From Streptomyces canus 299MFChir4.1 (GTDB taxonomy: Bacteria; Actinomycetota; Actinomycetes; Streptomycetales; Streptomycetaceae): DNA of 59,939 nt. The notes under the pieces were generated by a model that did no database searches, was not told the DNA's origin, and saw only the letters and a program-made list of their open reading frames with translations. The stretch's first letter is position 1. Each line of letters starts with the position of its first letter. Below are positions 8,981 through 17,759 of the stretch, one piece after another. A program made the translations under genes and the position numbers. The DNA is taken from assembly GCF_000383615.1 (NCBI RefSeq), contig NZ_KB911621.1:1-59939 (forward strand). Reading direction: 5' to 3'.

Positions 8981-9379
8981 GTCCTGTGTCCTCCAGCTAG
9001 ATGAAATACAGCGTCCGGCACGGCAACGCGAGCATCGCCCTTCCACGACCGGAGCAGCCGACGGCATGGCGCAGCGCACCCAGCCAACGGGCCACACCCG
9101 GAACGGTCACGGCATCGTCACCAGCGGGCGGGTGCTCACGCTGCACGAGCTCGGGCCGAAGGGGCGCCCTGGTGCGAGGTGGTTGCCCCGCTCTACGATG
9201 CGGACGGAAACCGGCTTCCCGTCCGGCAGAGTGCGGGGGCCGGCTGCCGGCAGCGCCCCCTGGGCGTTGGCTGGGGCAGCCAGAGCACGCCGGGCCGGCG
9301 CCCGCTTTCGCCGTGCACTGTCCGCAGGCCCCGGCCCTCGGCCTCGCGGTAACTCGAGCCGGGGCGACTCCCGCGCGTC

Positions 9380-9600
9380 CCGTGCCGCAAGGGTGATCCC
9401 GCGTGTGGCCTTGCACGAAGGGGAATTGGGTGACGGCCTGTCCGCGGACGGAGTCCTGCTGGCCAATCAGCAGCACGTCGGCCAGGTCTCGGTGGCGGAC
9501 GGAGCCGAACTGAGCGTTCTCACCGTGGCGTTCGTACATGGCGCAGATCTTGTCGGCGGCGTGGCCGAAGCCGCGCCACTGTCGGTGTATGCCGGATCGC
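9380..9600 (-). pseudogene. Remnant of an AbiEii/AbiGii-type nucleotidyltransferase toxin
   Basis: A short open stretch reads AADKICAMYERHGENAQFGS followed by RHRDLADVLLI. This resembles the LADK..A...RHGE....SRYRDLVDL motif of AbiEii toxins, the nucleotidyltransferase half of type IV toxin-antitoxin and abortive infection systems. The N-terminal catalytic G-S-x(n)-D-x-D block is missing, the frame breaks near 9466, and no AbiEi partner is present. It cannot be functional. The call rests on one motif of about 30 residues. Confidence 0.4.
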
Positions 9601-9630
9601 ACGGAGGGCCGTGCGATCCGGGCTGGTGGC

Positions 9631-10398
9631 TCAGAGGGCGGTGCCCCCCGAGGCGTCGATGACCTGGCCGGTGACCCATCCCCCGTCGTCGGAGGCGAGG
9701 AAGGCGGCAATGCCGGCGACGTCTTCCGGCTGTCCGAGCCGGCCGAGCGCCACGCGCGCCACCACCTGTGCCGCTGCCTGCTCGTTGTCGCGCAAACTGG
9801 CGTTGTTCCTGGTGAGGATGACGCCGGGAGCCACGGAGTTGACGGTGATCCCGCGGGGTCCGAGGTCCTTGGCCAGGGCGAGGGTGAATGCGTCCAGAGC
9901 TGCCTTGGCCGCGCCGTAGGCGATCATCTGCGGGGACGCGAGAGTGGCTGCGAGGCTGGAAATGTTGATGATTCGGCCCCCGTCGCGCAGCCGAGGCAGC
10001 GCGAGCTTCGTGATGAAGAAGGGCGCCTTCACGCTCGCCGCGTACACCTTGTCGAAGTCCTCCTCGGCGAGCTCGGCCAGCCTGGCGAAGCTGCCTTTGG
10101 CTGCATTGTTGACGAGGATGTCGAGCTTTCCGTCCTCCGCGTGCTCGTGGCCCGCCTCGTCAAAGGCTTCCCACAGACGGGCCGCGTCACCGTCGGTGCC
10201 CAGTTCCGTGTGCACGGCGAAGGCGCGCCCGCCGTTCGCACGGATACGTTCGACAGCGTCGTGGGCAGCCGTCTCGTCGTGGGCGAAGCCGATTCCGACA
10301 GCCGCACCGTCACGCGCGAATCGTTCAGCGATCGCACGTCCGATGCCGTGGCTGCCGCCGGTGACCAGTGCCACCTTGTTCTCCAGTGCTGACGACAT
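9631..10398 (-). CDS. Short-chain dehydrogenase/reductase, FabG-like
   Basis: ATG 10398 follows TTAAGGAATTTGTT and gives 255 residues, the usual classical SDR length. VALVTGGSHGIGRAIAERFA is the NAD(P)-binding TGxxxGIG loop, LDILVNNAAKG the NNAG motif, IINISSLAATL carries the catalytic Ser and IAYGAAKAALDAF the YxxxK pair. The C-terminus FLASDDGGWVTGQVIDASGG is typical of 3-oxoacyl-ACP reductase-like enzymes. The substrate is unknown. It is 132 bases downstream, in transcription terms, of no gene of its own strand except the MFS gene ending at 10531; a 9-bp inverted repeat lies between them. Confidence 0.9.
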   Translation of the reverse strand: MSSALENKVALVTGGSHGIGRAIAERFARDGAAVGIGFAHDETAAHDAVERIRANGGRAFAVHTELGTDGDAARLWEAFDEAGHEHAEDGKLDILVNNAAKGSFARLAELAEEDFDKVYAASVKAPFFITKLALPRLRDGGRIINISSLAATLASPQMIAYGAAKAALDAFTLALAKDLGPRGITVNSVAPGVILTRNNASLRDNEQAAAQVVARVALGRLGQPEDVAGIAAFLASDDGGWVTGQVIDASGGTAL

Positions 10399-10448
10399 AA
10401 CAAATTCCTTAACAGATTTCTCTTGATCTTGACGACGGTCAGAAACGC

Positions 10449-10479
10449 CCTGTTCAGACTGCATTCGCGCCTGAACAGG
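10449..10479. promoter_or_regulatory. Inverted repeat upstream of the SDR gene, candidate operator
   Basis: CCTGTTCAG (10449-10457) and CTGAACAGG (10471-10479) form a perfect 9-bp inverted repeat with a 13-base spacer, 51 bases upstream of the SDR start. Spacing of two half-sites fits a dimeric repressor such as a TetR or MarR protein. It could also form a hairpin ending the MFS transcript, but no U-run follows. Which factor binds is unknown. Confidence 0.4.
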
Positions 10480-10530
10480 AACAGGGAGGAGGTATCTCGC
10501 GACGAGCCGTCCCAGCGATAGCCCGGTAAG

Positions 10531-11982
10531 TCAGCTCGGCCGTGCCGGGTACGGTGCGGGCTTTCCTTCTGCGCCCGCCCTGAGGGTCGCTGCTGGCGTT
10601 GCCTGTCGCCCCGGAGGCAGGAACCAGCGAACAGTGGCGGCGCAGATCACAGCCAGAACGGCGCCGAACACGAAGACGGCCACGAACTGTTCCTCACGCG
10701 GTATCGGCACCGGTCCAGGGATCGGGTTACGAGTCGTCAGGGTCACCACGAACGCGGTCCCCAGCGACATACCGACCGAGCGGGCAATGGAGTTCACACT
10801 GTTGGCGACGGTGGTGTCGGCGGGCTCAACCTGGGCGTTGATCAGGGCGGGCAGGGTGGCGTACCCGAAGGTGACCGCCGTGCCGACGAGCAATACTCCG
10901 ACGATGACCTGCCAGGTGGCCGAGTGCAGAACCGCGAGCATCGCGAATCCGATGCCGGCCAACGCTGCCGCGATCACCAGCGTTGCCCTGGCACCGAAGC
11001 GGGCGACGAGCCGACCGCCCATTGGCGCGGAGACCACACCGCTGGCCGAGGCCGGTAGCAAGTACACCAGGCTGGCGGAGAACACCGAGGCGTCAAAGCC
11101 GTAGTCAGCGACCGCGGGCGACGTCTGCACCAGCATGGTGATGGAGAGGAACACAGCGAACAGGGAGAAACCCAGGAACAACCCGACCGCGTTGGCCACC
11201 ACGATCGGGCGCCTGCTGAGTATCTGGACGCTGACCAGTGGATACGTGACACGCTGCTCGACCAGGACGAACGCGAACAGTGCGACGACCGCGGCGCCCA
11301 GCGAGCCGAGCACCCGGGCCGAGCCCCAGCCCCAGCCATTGCCCTCTTCCAGCGGCAGGATCAGCAGCACCAGCCCGAGACCGAGCAGAGCCGCGCCCGC
11401 CCAGTCAAGGCTGCCGGAAGCCGCACCCGGTCGGCGAGGCAGGAGCAGCACTCCCGCCAGACCGATTGCTGCCAGTGCGGTGGAAAGCCAGAACAGGTTG
11501 TGGTAGTCGCCGCCGCCCCGCATGAGCAGCCCGGTGACCACGAGCCCGGCCCCGGCGCCCACGGAGAGCATGCCGCTGGTCACGGCCATGGCACCAGTCA
11601 GGCGTTTCGGTGGCAGTTCCTCCCTCAGCACACCGATGGACAGCGGGAAGAGCCCGTAGCTGGCGGCCTGGGCGACCCGGGCGACGAGCAGCAGCGCGAG
11701 GCTGGAAGTTGTGGCGGCGAGCACCGAGCCGAGCAGTACCACGCTCAGCACCCCGACCATGACCGGACGTCGGCCGTACAGGTCTCCTAGCCGGCCGACT
11801 ACCGGCGTAAGGACTGCGGCCGCGAGCAAGTTGGCGGTTACCGCCCAGTTGGCCGAGCTGGTGGAGACGCCCAGGTCGGCCTGGATGGCGGCGATGACCG
11901 GGACAAACAGCGTCTGCAAGGCGGAGACAAGCAGTACCGCGTAGCAGGCGACGGGCAGAACAGAGCGTGTTCCTAAAGACAT
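10531..11982 (-). CDS. MFS drug/metabolite exporter, 14-TM DHA2-like
   Basis: ATG 11982 gives 483 residues with about 14 hydrophobic segments, the size of EmrB/QacA-type exporters. The loop GRLGDLYGRRPVMVGVLSVV is the MFS motif A after helix 2, and GLFPLSIGVLREELPP and GAGLVVTGLLM are the further signatures of this group. It probably exports a toxic or secondary metabolite by proton antiport. A TetR regulator starts 97 bases away on the opposite strand, the classic arrangement for an efflux pump induced by its substrate. A longer start at 12042 would add 20 unlikely residues covering the operator region. Confidence 0.9.
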   Translation of the reverse strand: MSLGTRSVLPVACYAVLLVSALQTLFVPVIAAIQADLGVSTSSANWAVTANLLAAAVLTPVVGRLGDLYGRRPVMVGVLSVVLLGSVLAATTSSLALLLVARVAQAASYGLFPLSIGVLREELPPKRLTGAMAVTSGMLSVGAGAGLVVTGLLMRGGGDYHNLFWLSTALAAIGLAGVLLLPRRPGAASGSLDWAGAALLGLGLVLLILPLEEGNGWGWGSARVLGSLGAAVVALFAFVLVEQRVTYPLVSVQILSRRPIVVANAVGLFLGFSLFAVFLSITMLVQTSPAVADYGFDASVFSASLVYLLPASASGVVSAPMGGRLVARFGARATLVIAAALAGIGFAMLAVLHSATWQVIVGVLLVGTAVTFGYATLPALINAQVEPADTTVANSVNSIARSVGMSLGTAFVVTLTTRNPIPGPVPIPREEQFVAVFVFGAVLAVICAATVRWFLPPGRQATPAATLRAGAEGKPAPYPARPS

Positions 11983-11983
11983 G

Positions 11984-12063
11984 TACGTCAAAGTAGACGC
12001 ACGATCTGTGATCGTCAACGCGGTGTCAAAAATAAAAGGCATGCGTCAATTTTCTCTGACGTC
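11984..12063. promoter_or_regulatory. Divergent control region between the MFS and TetR genes with two related inverted repeats
   Basis: TGCGTCA (12042-12048) and TGACGTC (12057-12063) form a near-perfect inverted repeat that touches the TetR start region. TACGTC (11984-11989) and GACGCA (11996-12001) repeat the same half-site theme beside the MFS start. Both share a GACG(T/C) core, as expected for one TetR dimer binding two sites and controlling both genes. Binding is inferred from symmetry and position. Confidence 0.5.
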
Positions 12064-12078
12064 TGGTACGCTCAGGCT

Positions 12079-12720
12079 GTGTCAGCTATCACGAGCCGCC
12101 GCACCCCCACCAAGGGCGACCAGCGGGAGCAAGCCTTGATCGAGGCCGCGCGAGCCGCCTTCCGGGAGCGGCCGACCAGCCAGGTGACAATCGACGAACT
12201 CGCCAAAGCCGTCGGCATCACGCGCTCCGGTTTTTACTTCTACTTCGATTCCAAGCAAGCGCTGCTGGCCGCCGTCATCGACCAGGGCATCGCCGAGGCC
12301 GACCTGGAGATGGCCGAGTGGCTTGCCTCCGACGGTCTCGACCGGAGCGCACTGCGCCGAGGCCTGGCTGCCGGGTTGGCTCGCTGGAAGGTCGACGGGC
12401 TCTGGCTGCGCGAGGCGTTCATCACGCCCGACCCCGGCCCCGACGTGCAGCAGATCCGCGACCGGTTCGTCGACCAGGGCTGTTCACTTTTCGCCAAGCG
12501 CTTGGAGCGCGACGCGCGCACCGCAGCGGTGGCCGGCGGCCCGCCGGACCTGCTCGCCAAAATGGCTGTCCACTTGCGCAGCGCGATGTTCGCCGACGTC
12601 TACGCGAACCCCGGCTCCTATAACGAGGACGAGCTGCTCGACACACTCACCGACGCGATCCTCCTCCTGCTCTATGGTGTGAATTCCGACGACGCGAGTC
12701 CCACCGACGCCGCACACTGA
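12079..12720 (+). CDS. TetR-family repressor, divergent from the MFS exporter
   Basis: The GTG at 12079 begins a 213-residue protein. Its N-terminus holds the TetR DNA-binding domain: LIEAARAAFRERPTSQVTID, ELAKAVGITRSGFYFYFDSK and QALLAAVID. The rest is an all-helical ligand domain resembling EthR-type regulators. It most likely represses itself and the neighbouring exporter, releasing DNA when an exported compound binds. Only 97 bases separate the two starts, and paired inverted repeats lie there. Ligand unknown. Confidence 0.9.
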   Translation: MSAITSRRTPTKGDQREQALIEAARAAFRERPTSQVTIDELAKAVGITRSGFYFYFDSKQALLAAVIDQGIAEADLEMAEWLASDGLDRSALRRGLAAGLARWKVDGLWLREAFITPDPGPDVQQIRDRFVDQGCSLFAKRLERDARTAAVAGGPPDLLAKMAVHLRSAMFADVYANPGSYNEDELLDTLTDAILLLLYGVNSDDASPTDAAH

Positions 12721-12999
12721 GCCGGTGAGGGCGACGCTGCAGAGCTGCCGGTCCGGCCAATACGGGGCAGGCGGCCGGGGCACCGCCTTCGGCGCGCGGC
12801 TGGCGGTCGGGATCGTGGTGCTCACCGGTCCGCTCCCGTCTCCCAGAGCACTGCCCCAGGCCGCCGCCGGGTGTCCTCGTTACCGAGCCGCTTGAGCTTG
12901 CGGCGGACTCGTTCGCCTGCCGCCTCGGGATATGACGAGCGGCTTGAGGCGGCTCGTCGGAGGCTTCGGCCGGAGGACTGATCGAGCGGCCTGAACTCC
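12721..12999. other. Non-coding stretch between TetR and an IS110 remnant
   Basis: No open frame of this stretch looks like a real gene. Short inverted segments rich in GAGGCGGC/GCCGCCTC occur around 12915-12960 and may be the degenerate end of the IS110 element or the TetR terminator. Nothing else is supported. Confidence 0.4.
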
Positions 13000-13323
13000 T
13001 CAGCTGGCTGCGGCGGGTTGGGGTTCGTAGAAGGTACCGTCGTGGAGCATCGCGAAGAGGACGTCGGCTTGTCGTCGGGCGAGGCAGAGCAGGGCCTGGG
13101 TGTGGTGCTTGCCCTGGCTGATCTTCTTGTCGTAGTGGGTCCGTGATTCGGGGTCGCCCAGGGCAGCGAACGCGGGGAGGAAGAAGGCCCGTTTGAGCTG
13201 TTTGTTTCCCCGCCGGGAGGGCTGTTCGCCGCGGATCGAGGAGCCTGAGCTCCGGGTCGCCGGGGCGAGGCCCGGATAGGCGGCGAGGTGGCCGGCGGTC
13301 GGGAAGGTGCTGCCGTCGCCGAC
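13000..13323 (-). pseudogene. IS110-family transposase, C-terminal fragment
   Basis: From about codon VGDGSTFPTAGHLAAYPGLA the frame reads the whole IS110 C-terminal domain: ATRSSGSSIRGEQPSRRGNK, AFFLPAFAALGDPESRTHYD, GKHHTQALLCLARRQADVLF and a normal family end FYEPQPAAAS. At 13323 it abuts an istB sequence read on the other strand. The matching N-terminal fragment of an IS110 transposase lies on the same strand at 14596-15046, so the two may be halves of one former element. Confidence 0.85.
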
Positions 13324-13837
13324 CGTCGACGCAGCGGTCATCCACACCCTGGCGACTTGCGAATGGGTCAAGAAAGGACTGCCACTCTGTCTGATCGGCG
13401 ACTCGGGCACCGGCAAGTCCCACCTGCTGATCGCGCTCGGCACCGAGGCCGCCATGGCTGGCTTCCGGGTCCGCTACACCACCAAGCTGGTCAATGAGCT
13501 CGTCGAAGCTGCGGATGAGAAGATCCTGACCAAGACCATCGCCCGCTACGGACGCGTCGACCTTCTCTGCATAGACGAGCTGGGCTACATGGGGCTGGAC
13601 CGCAGGGGCGCTGAGCTGCTGTTCCAGGTGCTGACGGAGCGCGAGGAGAAGAACAGCGTCGCCATCGCTTCCAACGAGTCGTCTGGAGCGTGGACGAGAA
13701 CGTTCACGGATCCACGGCTCTGCGCGGCCATCGTCGACCGCCTCACCTTTGGCGGGAACATCATCGAAACGGGCACGGAGTCCTACCGATTCGCCAGCAC
13801 CAGGGCGGCCCGGGCGCAGGACGCTGCCGCAGGCTGA
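13324..13837 (+). pseudogene. istB: IS21 helper ATPase IstB, N-terminally truncated
   Basis: The frame carries the AAA+ core of IstB: Walker A IGDSGTGKSHLLIALGTEAA, the conserved GFRVRYTTKLVNELVEA, Walker B DLLCIDELGYMGLDRRGAEL and a sensor region VAIASNESSGAW, ending FGGNIIETGTESYRFASTRA. The first 70 or so residues are missing because similarity begins exactly where the IS110 fragment ends. No IstA transposase is present nearby. A different istB is cut by the right window edge. Confidence 0.85.
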
Positions 13838-13935
13838 CCAACATCAATTTCATCGTCGTCACCACGATGGCAGAAACCCACCCCTGCAGAGACAGAGCCG
13901 AGATCAAAGCAGCTCCCAGCCACTAGGGTCTGGGC

Positions 13936-14448
13936 ATGGTCAAGCACGTGCCGTTCACCGGCGGCGAGAAGGAAAGCCTGCACACTGCCCTGGACCGACA
14001 CCGCGACGCGGTCCTATGGAAGCTTGAGGGCCTTGACGAGGACCAGCTGCGCCGCTCGGTGACTCCGTCGGGCACGAGCCTGATCGGGATGCTTAAGCAC
14101 CTCGTCGGCGCCGAACTCGGCTGGTTCTGCCTGACGTTCGGCCGTGAGTGCGACCCTCTTCCCTTCGAAGTCGAAGGCGACGAGGCGTCCGACTGGCACG
14201 TGGCTGCTGACGAGCCGGTCAAAGACATCCTGGACTTCTATGCCCGCGCCCGGGTTGCCGCCAACGAGGCGATCGAAAGCCTCGACATCGACGCCACCGG
14301 CACTGCCTTCGCGTTCTTCGACGGCGCCACCGTTTCACTGCGCTGGACACTGATCCACATGATCGAAGAAGTCGCCCGGCACGCGGGTCATGCCGACATC
14401 CTGCGCGAGTCCATCGACGGCTTCACCGGAGATCACAACTGGGGCTGA
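13936..14448 (+). CDS. DinB-like (DUF664) metal-binding four-helix protein
   Basis: The 170-residue product fits the DinB/DUF664 superfamily of mycothiol-dependent or metal-binding four-helix bundles. LIGMLKHLVGAELGWFCLTF has the first metal-ligand His, and WTLIHMIEEVARHAGHADIL has the paired His residues of the C-terminal helix. Such proteins act in thiol transfer or have unknown roles. It is intact although it is enclosed between pieces of an IS110 transposase, together with the istB fragment, which suggests it moved as a passenger or was trapped by rearrangement. Confidence 0.85.
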   Translation: MVKHVPFTGGEKESLHTALDRHRDAVLWKLEGLDEDQLRRSVTPSGTSLIGMLKHLVGAELGWFCLTFGRECDPLPFEVEGDEASDWHVAADEPVKDILDFYARARVAANEAIESLDIDATGTAFAFFDGATVSLRWTLIHMIEEVARHAGHADILRESIDGFTGDHNWG

Positions 14449-14595
14449 CGCAACTACCGATCGAGGCTCGCCCCGATCGGCTTCTGACCCAAGACGTCCG
14501 GAGGCCCCACTCCCGCAACGACACATCCGCTGCCACGGAAGCTCGGCTGCTTCAGCGTTGTCAGTTCTCATCGACATTTCCGAGCCGTTTGATCG

Positions 14596-15046
14596 CTAAG
14601 TGCTGCCAAGAACCATCGACAAACGTTGCCCGCTCCCGCTTACGAAACGAGTGACAAGCCGTCGGCGTCCGGCCTTGCGGATCTGAGCCGGGGAACCGAA
14701 GCGTTCCAGCAGTGTCAGGACGGCCGGGTGCTGGATGCGCGGGCCGACAACTCGCTCCAGGTGGGGGTGGATCTGGGTCATCAGCAGCCCACGGAGCCGG
14801 TTGGCGACCCGAGTGGCCTCACCTGCGAGGTCGTCGTCGAAGCCCACGATCATCTTCAGCTCGGCGATGGTCTCGTCGGTGAGCTCGATGGACCGCAGTG
14901 TGTGTGGCATCGCCCGGGCGGCGTCCGCGATGATGAACGCGTCGCGGGCATCGGTCTTGGCCTCGCCCGGGTAGAGGTCGGCGATCCGCCGCATCGTCAG
15001 TCCGGGCAGGTAGTAAGCGCCTCGAGCCCGGCGGTCTTGCAGACTG
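14596..15046 (-). pseudogene. IS110-family transposase, N-terminal/middle fragment
   Basis: The frame encodes YYLPGLTMRRIADLYPGEAK, then TDARDAFIIADAARAMPHTL, the IS110 DEDD catalytic block, and GFDDDLAGEATRVANRLRGL with LERFGSPAQIRKAGRRRLVT. Similarity ends abruptly after RRRLVT at about 14640, followed by an unrelated tail. The upstream end is also broken, since no start or leading residues are in frame beyond 15046. The C-terminal half is probably the fragment at 13000-13323 on the same strand. Confidence 0.85.
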
Positions 15047-15081
15047 AAAGAGATCGGAGGTGTCCGACGGGCTCCCCGATG

Positions 15082-15945
15082 TCACGATCCGGGGACGTCG
15101 TGGCGTACGTCTGAAGAGAATTCCTGGAGGCCGATCACCTGGAGCAGTTCTAGGCGTTCGCGGCTGTCGCGGTCGGCTGGGGTGAGCACCATCAGCCGCT
15201 GCTGCTGGTCAAGTGCGACGAGAGTTTCGACGTCAAGGAGCAGTGGGCCCACCCGCGGGTGGATCAAGGTTTTGCGGTCGGTCCGTTTGACGGCCACCTC
15301 GTGCTCGGTCCACATCCTGCGGAAGTCGTAGCTCTTCGCCCGGAGTCGTGCGACAAAGGCGGCAACGTCAGGATCGCCGGAGCGTCGGCCCACAGCCGAG
15401 CGCAGGTCGGCCACGAGGTCGCGAGCGTGGCGTTCGTGCTGTTCGGGTGGGTGTGTGGCTCGGATGGCAGGTTCGGTGAACCAGCGATGCACGAGGTAGC
15501 GCCGGTCACCGGTGAACACGGTCTGGTCGCCCATCAGTAACTGGGATGCCTGGTTCTGGGCGAGAGCTTCGCCCATGTCGGTGAACACCACCGCCGGCGT
15601 GTTAGTGAGAAGGTCCAGCATGCGCACCAGGCCGGCGCGGGCAAGCTGAGCCAGCCCGTCGGTGGGCGGCGGCCGGTGGCCGGCGAGGTGGAACAAGTGG
15701 TCGCGTTCGTCGCCCGACAGGCGTAGCGCGCGGGCCAGCGCCTCGATCAGTTGGGCCGACGGTTGGCTGCTGCGACCTTGCTCCAGGCGGGCGACGTAGT
15801 CGACCGACATACCGGCGAGCATTGCCACGTCTTCGCGCCGCAGGCCGGGACTGCGGCGACGTGGTCCTGCGGCCAGCCCGACATCGCCTGGGTGAATCGC
15901 CTCACGGCGACGACGCAGGAAGTCGGCCAGTTGATCGCGCTCCAT
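15082..15945 (-). CDS. XRE-family regulator with MmyB-like ligand domain
   Basis: ATG 15945 starts the sequence ERDQLADFLRRRREAIHPGD, the standard opening of this large actinobacterial family (287 residues). SPGLRREDVAMLAGMSVDYVARLEQG is the helix-turn-helix. The C-terminal half (VVFTDMGEALAQNQASQLLM, WFTEPAIRATHPPEQHERHA, ADLRSAVGRRSGDPDVAAFV) is the MmyB-like PAS-type domain. Members often regulate the divergently transcribed neighbour, here an aldo/keto reductase starting 155 bases away. An upstream longer frame to 16113 is rejected because it lacks family similarity. Confidence 0.9.
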   Translation of the reverse strand: MERDQLADFLRRRREAIHPGDVGLAAGPRRRSPGLRREDVAMLAGMSVDYVARLEQGRSSQPSAQLIEALARALRLSGDERDHLFHLAGHRPPPTDGLAQLARAGLVRMLDLLTNTPAVVFTDMGEALAQNQASQLLMGDQTVFTGDRRYLVHRWFTEPAIRATHPPEQHERHARDLVADLRSAVGRRSGDPDVAAFVARLRAKSYDFRRMWTEHEVAVKRTDRKTLIHPRVGPLLLDVETLVALDQQQRLMVLTPADRDSRERLELLQVIGLQEFSSDVRHDVPGS

Positions 15946-16099
15946 GAACTCATGTTCGCACGCGGACGGTGGCTCAACCAGGGAGCGGCTCTCCGAGGAT
16001 AAAGCGTGCTCTGCCGCCTGAATCGCAGCCGTAGCAATGTGGGCGGCAGATCCACAGATGCACGAGCGGGCCTCGTTGAGCCCGATGAAAGGAAACTTG

Positions 16100-17092
16100 A
16101 TGCGTACACGCACCTTCGGTACCGCTGGTCTAACCGTCTCCGCACTGGGTCTCGGTACGATGGGAATGTCGGGCAGCTACGGCCCTGCCGACCGTACCGA
16201 GAGCATCGCCACTGTGCGCGCAGCGCTGGATGCAGGCCTTACGTTGATCGACACTGCCGACTTCTACGCTGCTGGGCACAACGAGTTGCTGTTGGGTGAA
16301 GCGCTGCGTGGCAGGGAACGTGGCAGCTATCAACTGAGTGTGAAGTTCGGAATGCTCACCGCTCCGGGAGGCATGTTCATCGGGATTGACGGCCGTCCCA
16401 AGTCGATGAAGAACTTCCTCGTCCATTCTTTGACGCGTCTGGGTACCGACTACGTCGACGTGTACCGCCTCGCACGACTGGACCCGCTCGTGCCGATCGA
16501 GGAGACGGTGGGGGCGATGAAGGAAATGGTCGACGCCGGGTACGTACGGCACATTGGACTCTCAGAAGTCGATGCCGATGCCGTGCGCCGAGCCCACTCT
16601 GTGCACCCGATCAGCGACCTGCAGATCGAGTACTCACTGCTGACACGCCGCGCGGAAACCGACGTCCTGCCCACGCTGCGTGAACTGGGGATCGGCATGA
16701 CCGCCTACGGCGTTCTCAGCCGCGGACTGCTGTCCGGACGCTGGGAAGCCGGTACCTCCATCAGCCCCGGAGACTGGCGCGCCTTCGACCCAATGTTCGC
16801 CAACGGGAACGTGGAGCACAACCTCGCCCTTGTAGAAGCCCTAGGGCAGTTCGCCAAAGCGAAGGGATGCACCGTCGCCCAACTCGCCATCGCCTGGGTG
16901 GCAGCCCAGGACGTCAGCATCGTGCCGCTGGTAGGTGCCCGTACTCGCGACCGACTCACAGAAGCGCTCTCCGCGATCGACCTACGGCTCACTGCGGACG
17001 ATCTCGCCCGTATCGACGAGATGGTCCCGCACGGATCCTCACGCGGCGGCATCAGCGCGTCCGAAGGCCTGTCCCAGCTGGGCCTGGCCTGA
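16100..17092 (+). CDS. Aldo/keto reductase lacking the catalytic His
   Basis: ATG 16100 follows GAAAGGAAACTTG and gives 330 residues. The AKR barrel begins RTFGTAGLTVSALGLGTMGM. The catalytic Asp (51) and Tyr (56) sit in IDTADFYAAGHNE and Lys (82) in LSVKFG, but the His of the usual YLHR motif is replaced: VYRLARLDP has Ala at 125. A group of actinobacterial AKRs shares this ARLD form, so it is probably a subfamily trait rather than damage. The NADP-binding end (VPLVGARTRDRLTEALSAID) is intact. It is followed 9 bases later by a SnoaL-like gene and is divergent from an XRE regulator. Confidence 0.9.
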   Translation: MRTRTFGTAGLTVSALGLGTMGMSGSYGPADRTESIATVRAALDAGLTLIDTADFYAAGHNELLLGEALRGRERGSYQLSVKFGMLTAPGGMFIGIDGRPKSMKNFLVHSLTRLGTDYVDVYRLARLDPLVPIEETVGAMKEMVDAGYVRHIGLSEVDADAVRRAHSVHPISDLQIEYSLLTRRAETDVLPTLRELGIGMTAYGVLSRGLLSGRWEAGTSISPGDWRAFDPMFANGNVEHNLALVEALGQFAKAKGCTVAQLAIAWVAAQDVSIVPLVGARTRDRLTEALSAIDLRLTADDLARIDEMVPHGSSRGGISASEGLSQLGLA

Positions 17093-17101
17093 GGAGGTCC
17101 C

Positions 17102-17536
17102 GTGTCACCCGAAGGAATTCACGCTAGCTCCCTTGCCGCCGCCGCAACCTACCTAGACGCGTTCGAGGCCGGAGACGTGACAGAAATGGCGAAGGTTCTC
17201 ACTGACGACGTCGTCCACACCCTCGCGATGTCCTTCGACGGCGGTACCGAGCCCCATCTCGTCCTCACCGGCAAGGACCAAGTGCTCGGGTTCTTCTCCG
17301 ACGTTTTGCAGCAAACCAGTCGGCGTGATCTGTCCGACCGGCGCGCCAACGCGGTCGCAGACGGGGAAGTTGTCTTCATTGAGGCCGTGGGAGAAGCCGT
17401 CCTCGCCAGCACAGAAACCCTCTACCGGAACGTGTACGTGTTCAAGTTCGAGTGCGCAGACGGGCAAGTGAGGCGCATCACCGAGTACGCCAACCCGGTC
17501 GCGGCCCACAAAGCGCTGCACATCCCGCTGGGATGA
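17102..17536 (+). CDS. SnoaL-like/NTF2-fold small protein
   Basis: GTG 17102 lies just behind TGAGGAGGTCCC, which includes the stop of the aldo/keto reductase. The product is 144 residues and has the cone-shaped NTF2/SnoaL-like pattern: ASLAAAATYLDAFEAGDVTE near the start, MAKVLTDDVVHTLAM, and the beta-rich end YVFKFECADGQVRRITEYAN. Members are polyketide cyclases, dehydratases, isomerases or plain ligand-binding proteins. Co-transcription with the reductase suggests the pair acts on one small molecule. Catalytic residues cannot be assigned from sequence alone. Confidence 0.8.
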   Translation: MSPEGIHASSLAAAATYLDAFEAGDVTEMAKVLTDDVVHTLAMSFDGGTEPHLVLTGKDQVLGFFSDVLQQTSRRDLSDRRANAVADGEVVFIEAVGEAVLASTETLYRNVYVFKFECADGQVRRITEYANPVAAHKALHIPLG

Positions 17537-17759
17537 CCGCGAGTTGCCGCCGTCGCTGTACAGCGAGTGCCCGCTCCCGTGCACAACGCCTCGCAGACCA
17601 GATCCGCATAACTCCACTCACGGCTGCGCTTCCGCATGGACGGCGTCAGCGTCGTCGGGGACGAAAGACGCGGTCGGCAGTGGACGTACTCAGCGACGGC
17701 GGCAACGGTCAAGCCGATGAACCCACCACGGTCTCGTGTTCACCGGCCCGGGCGGACGT

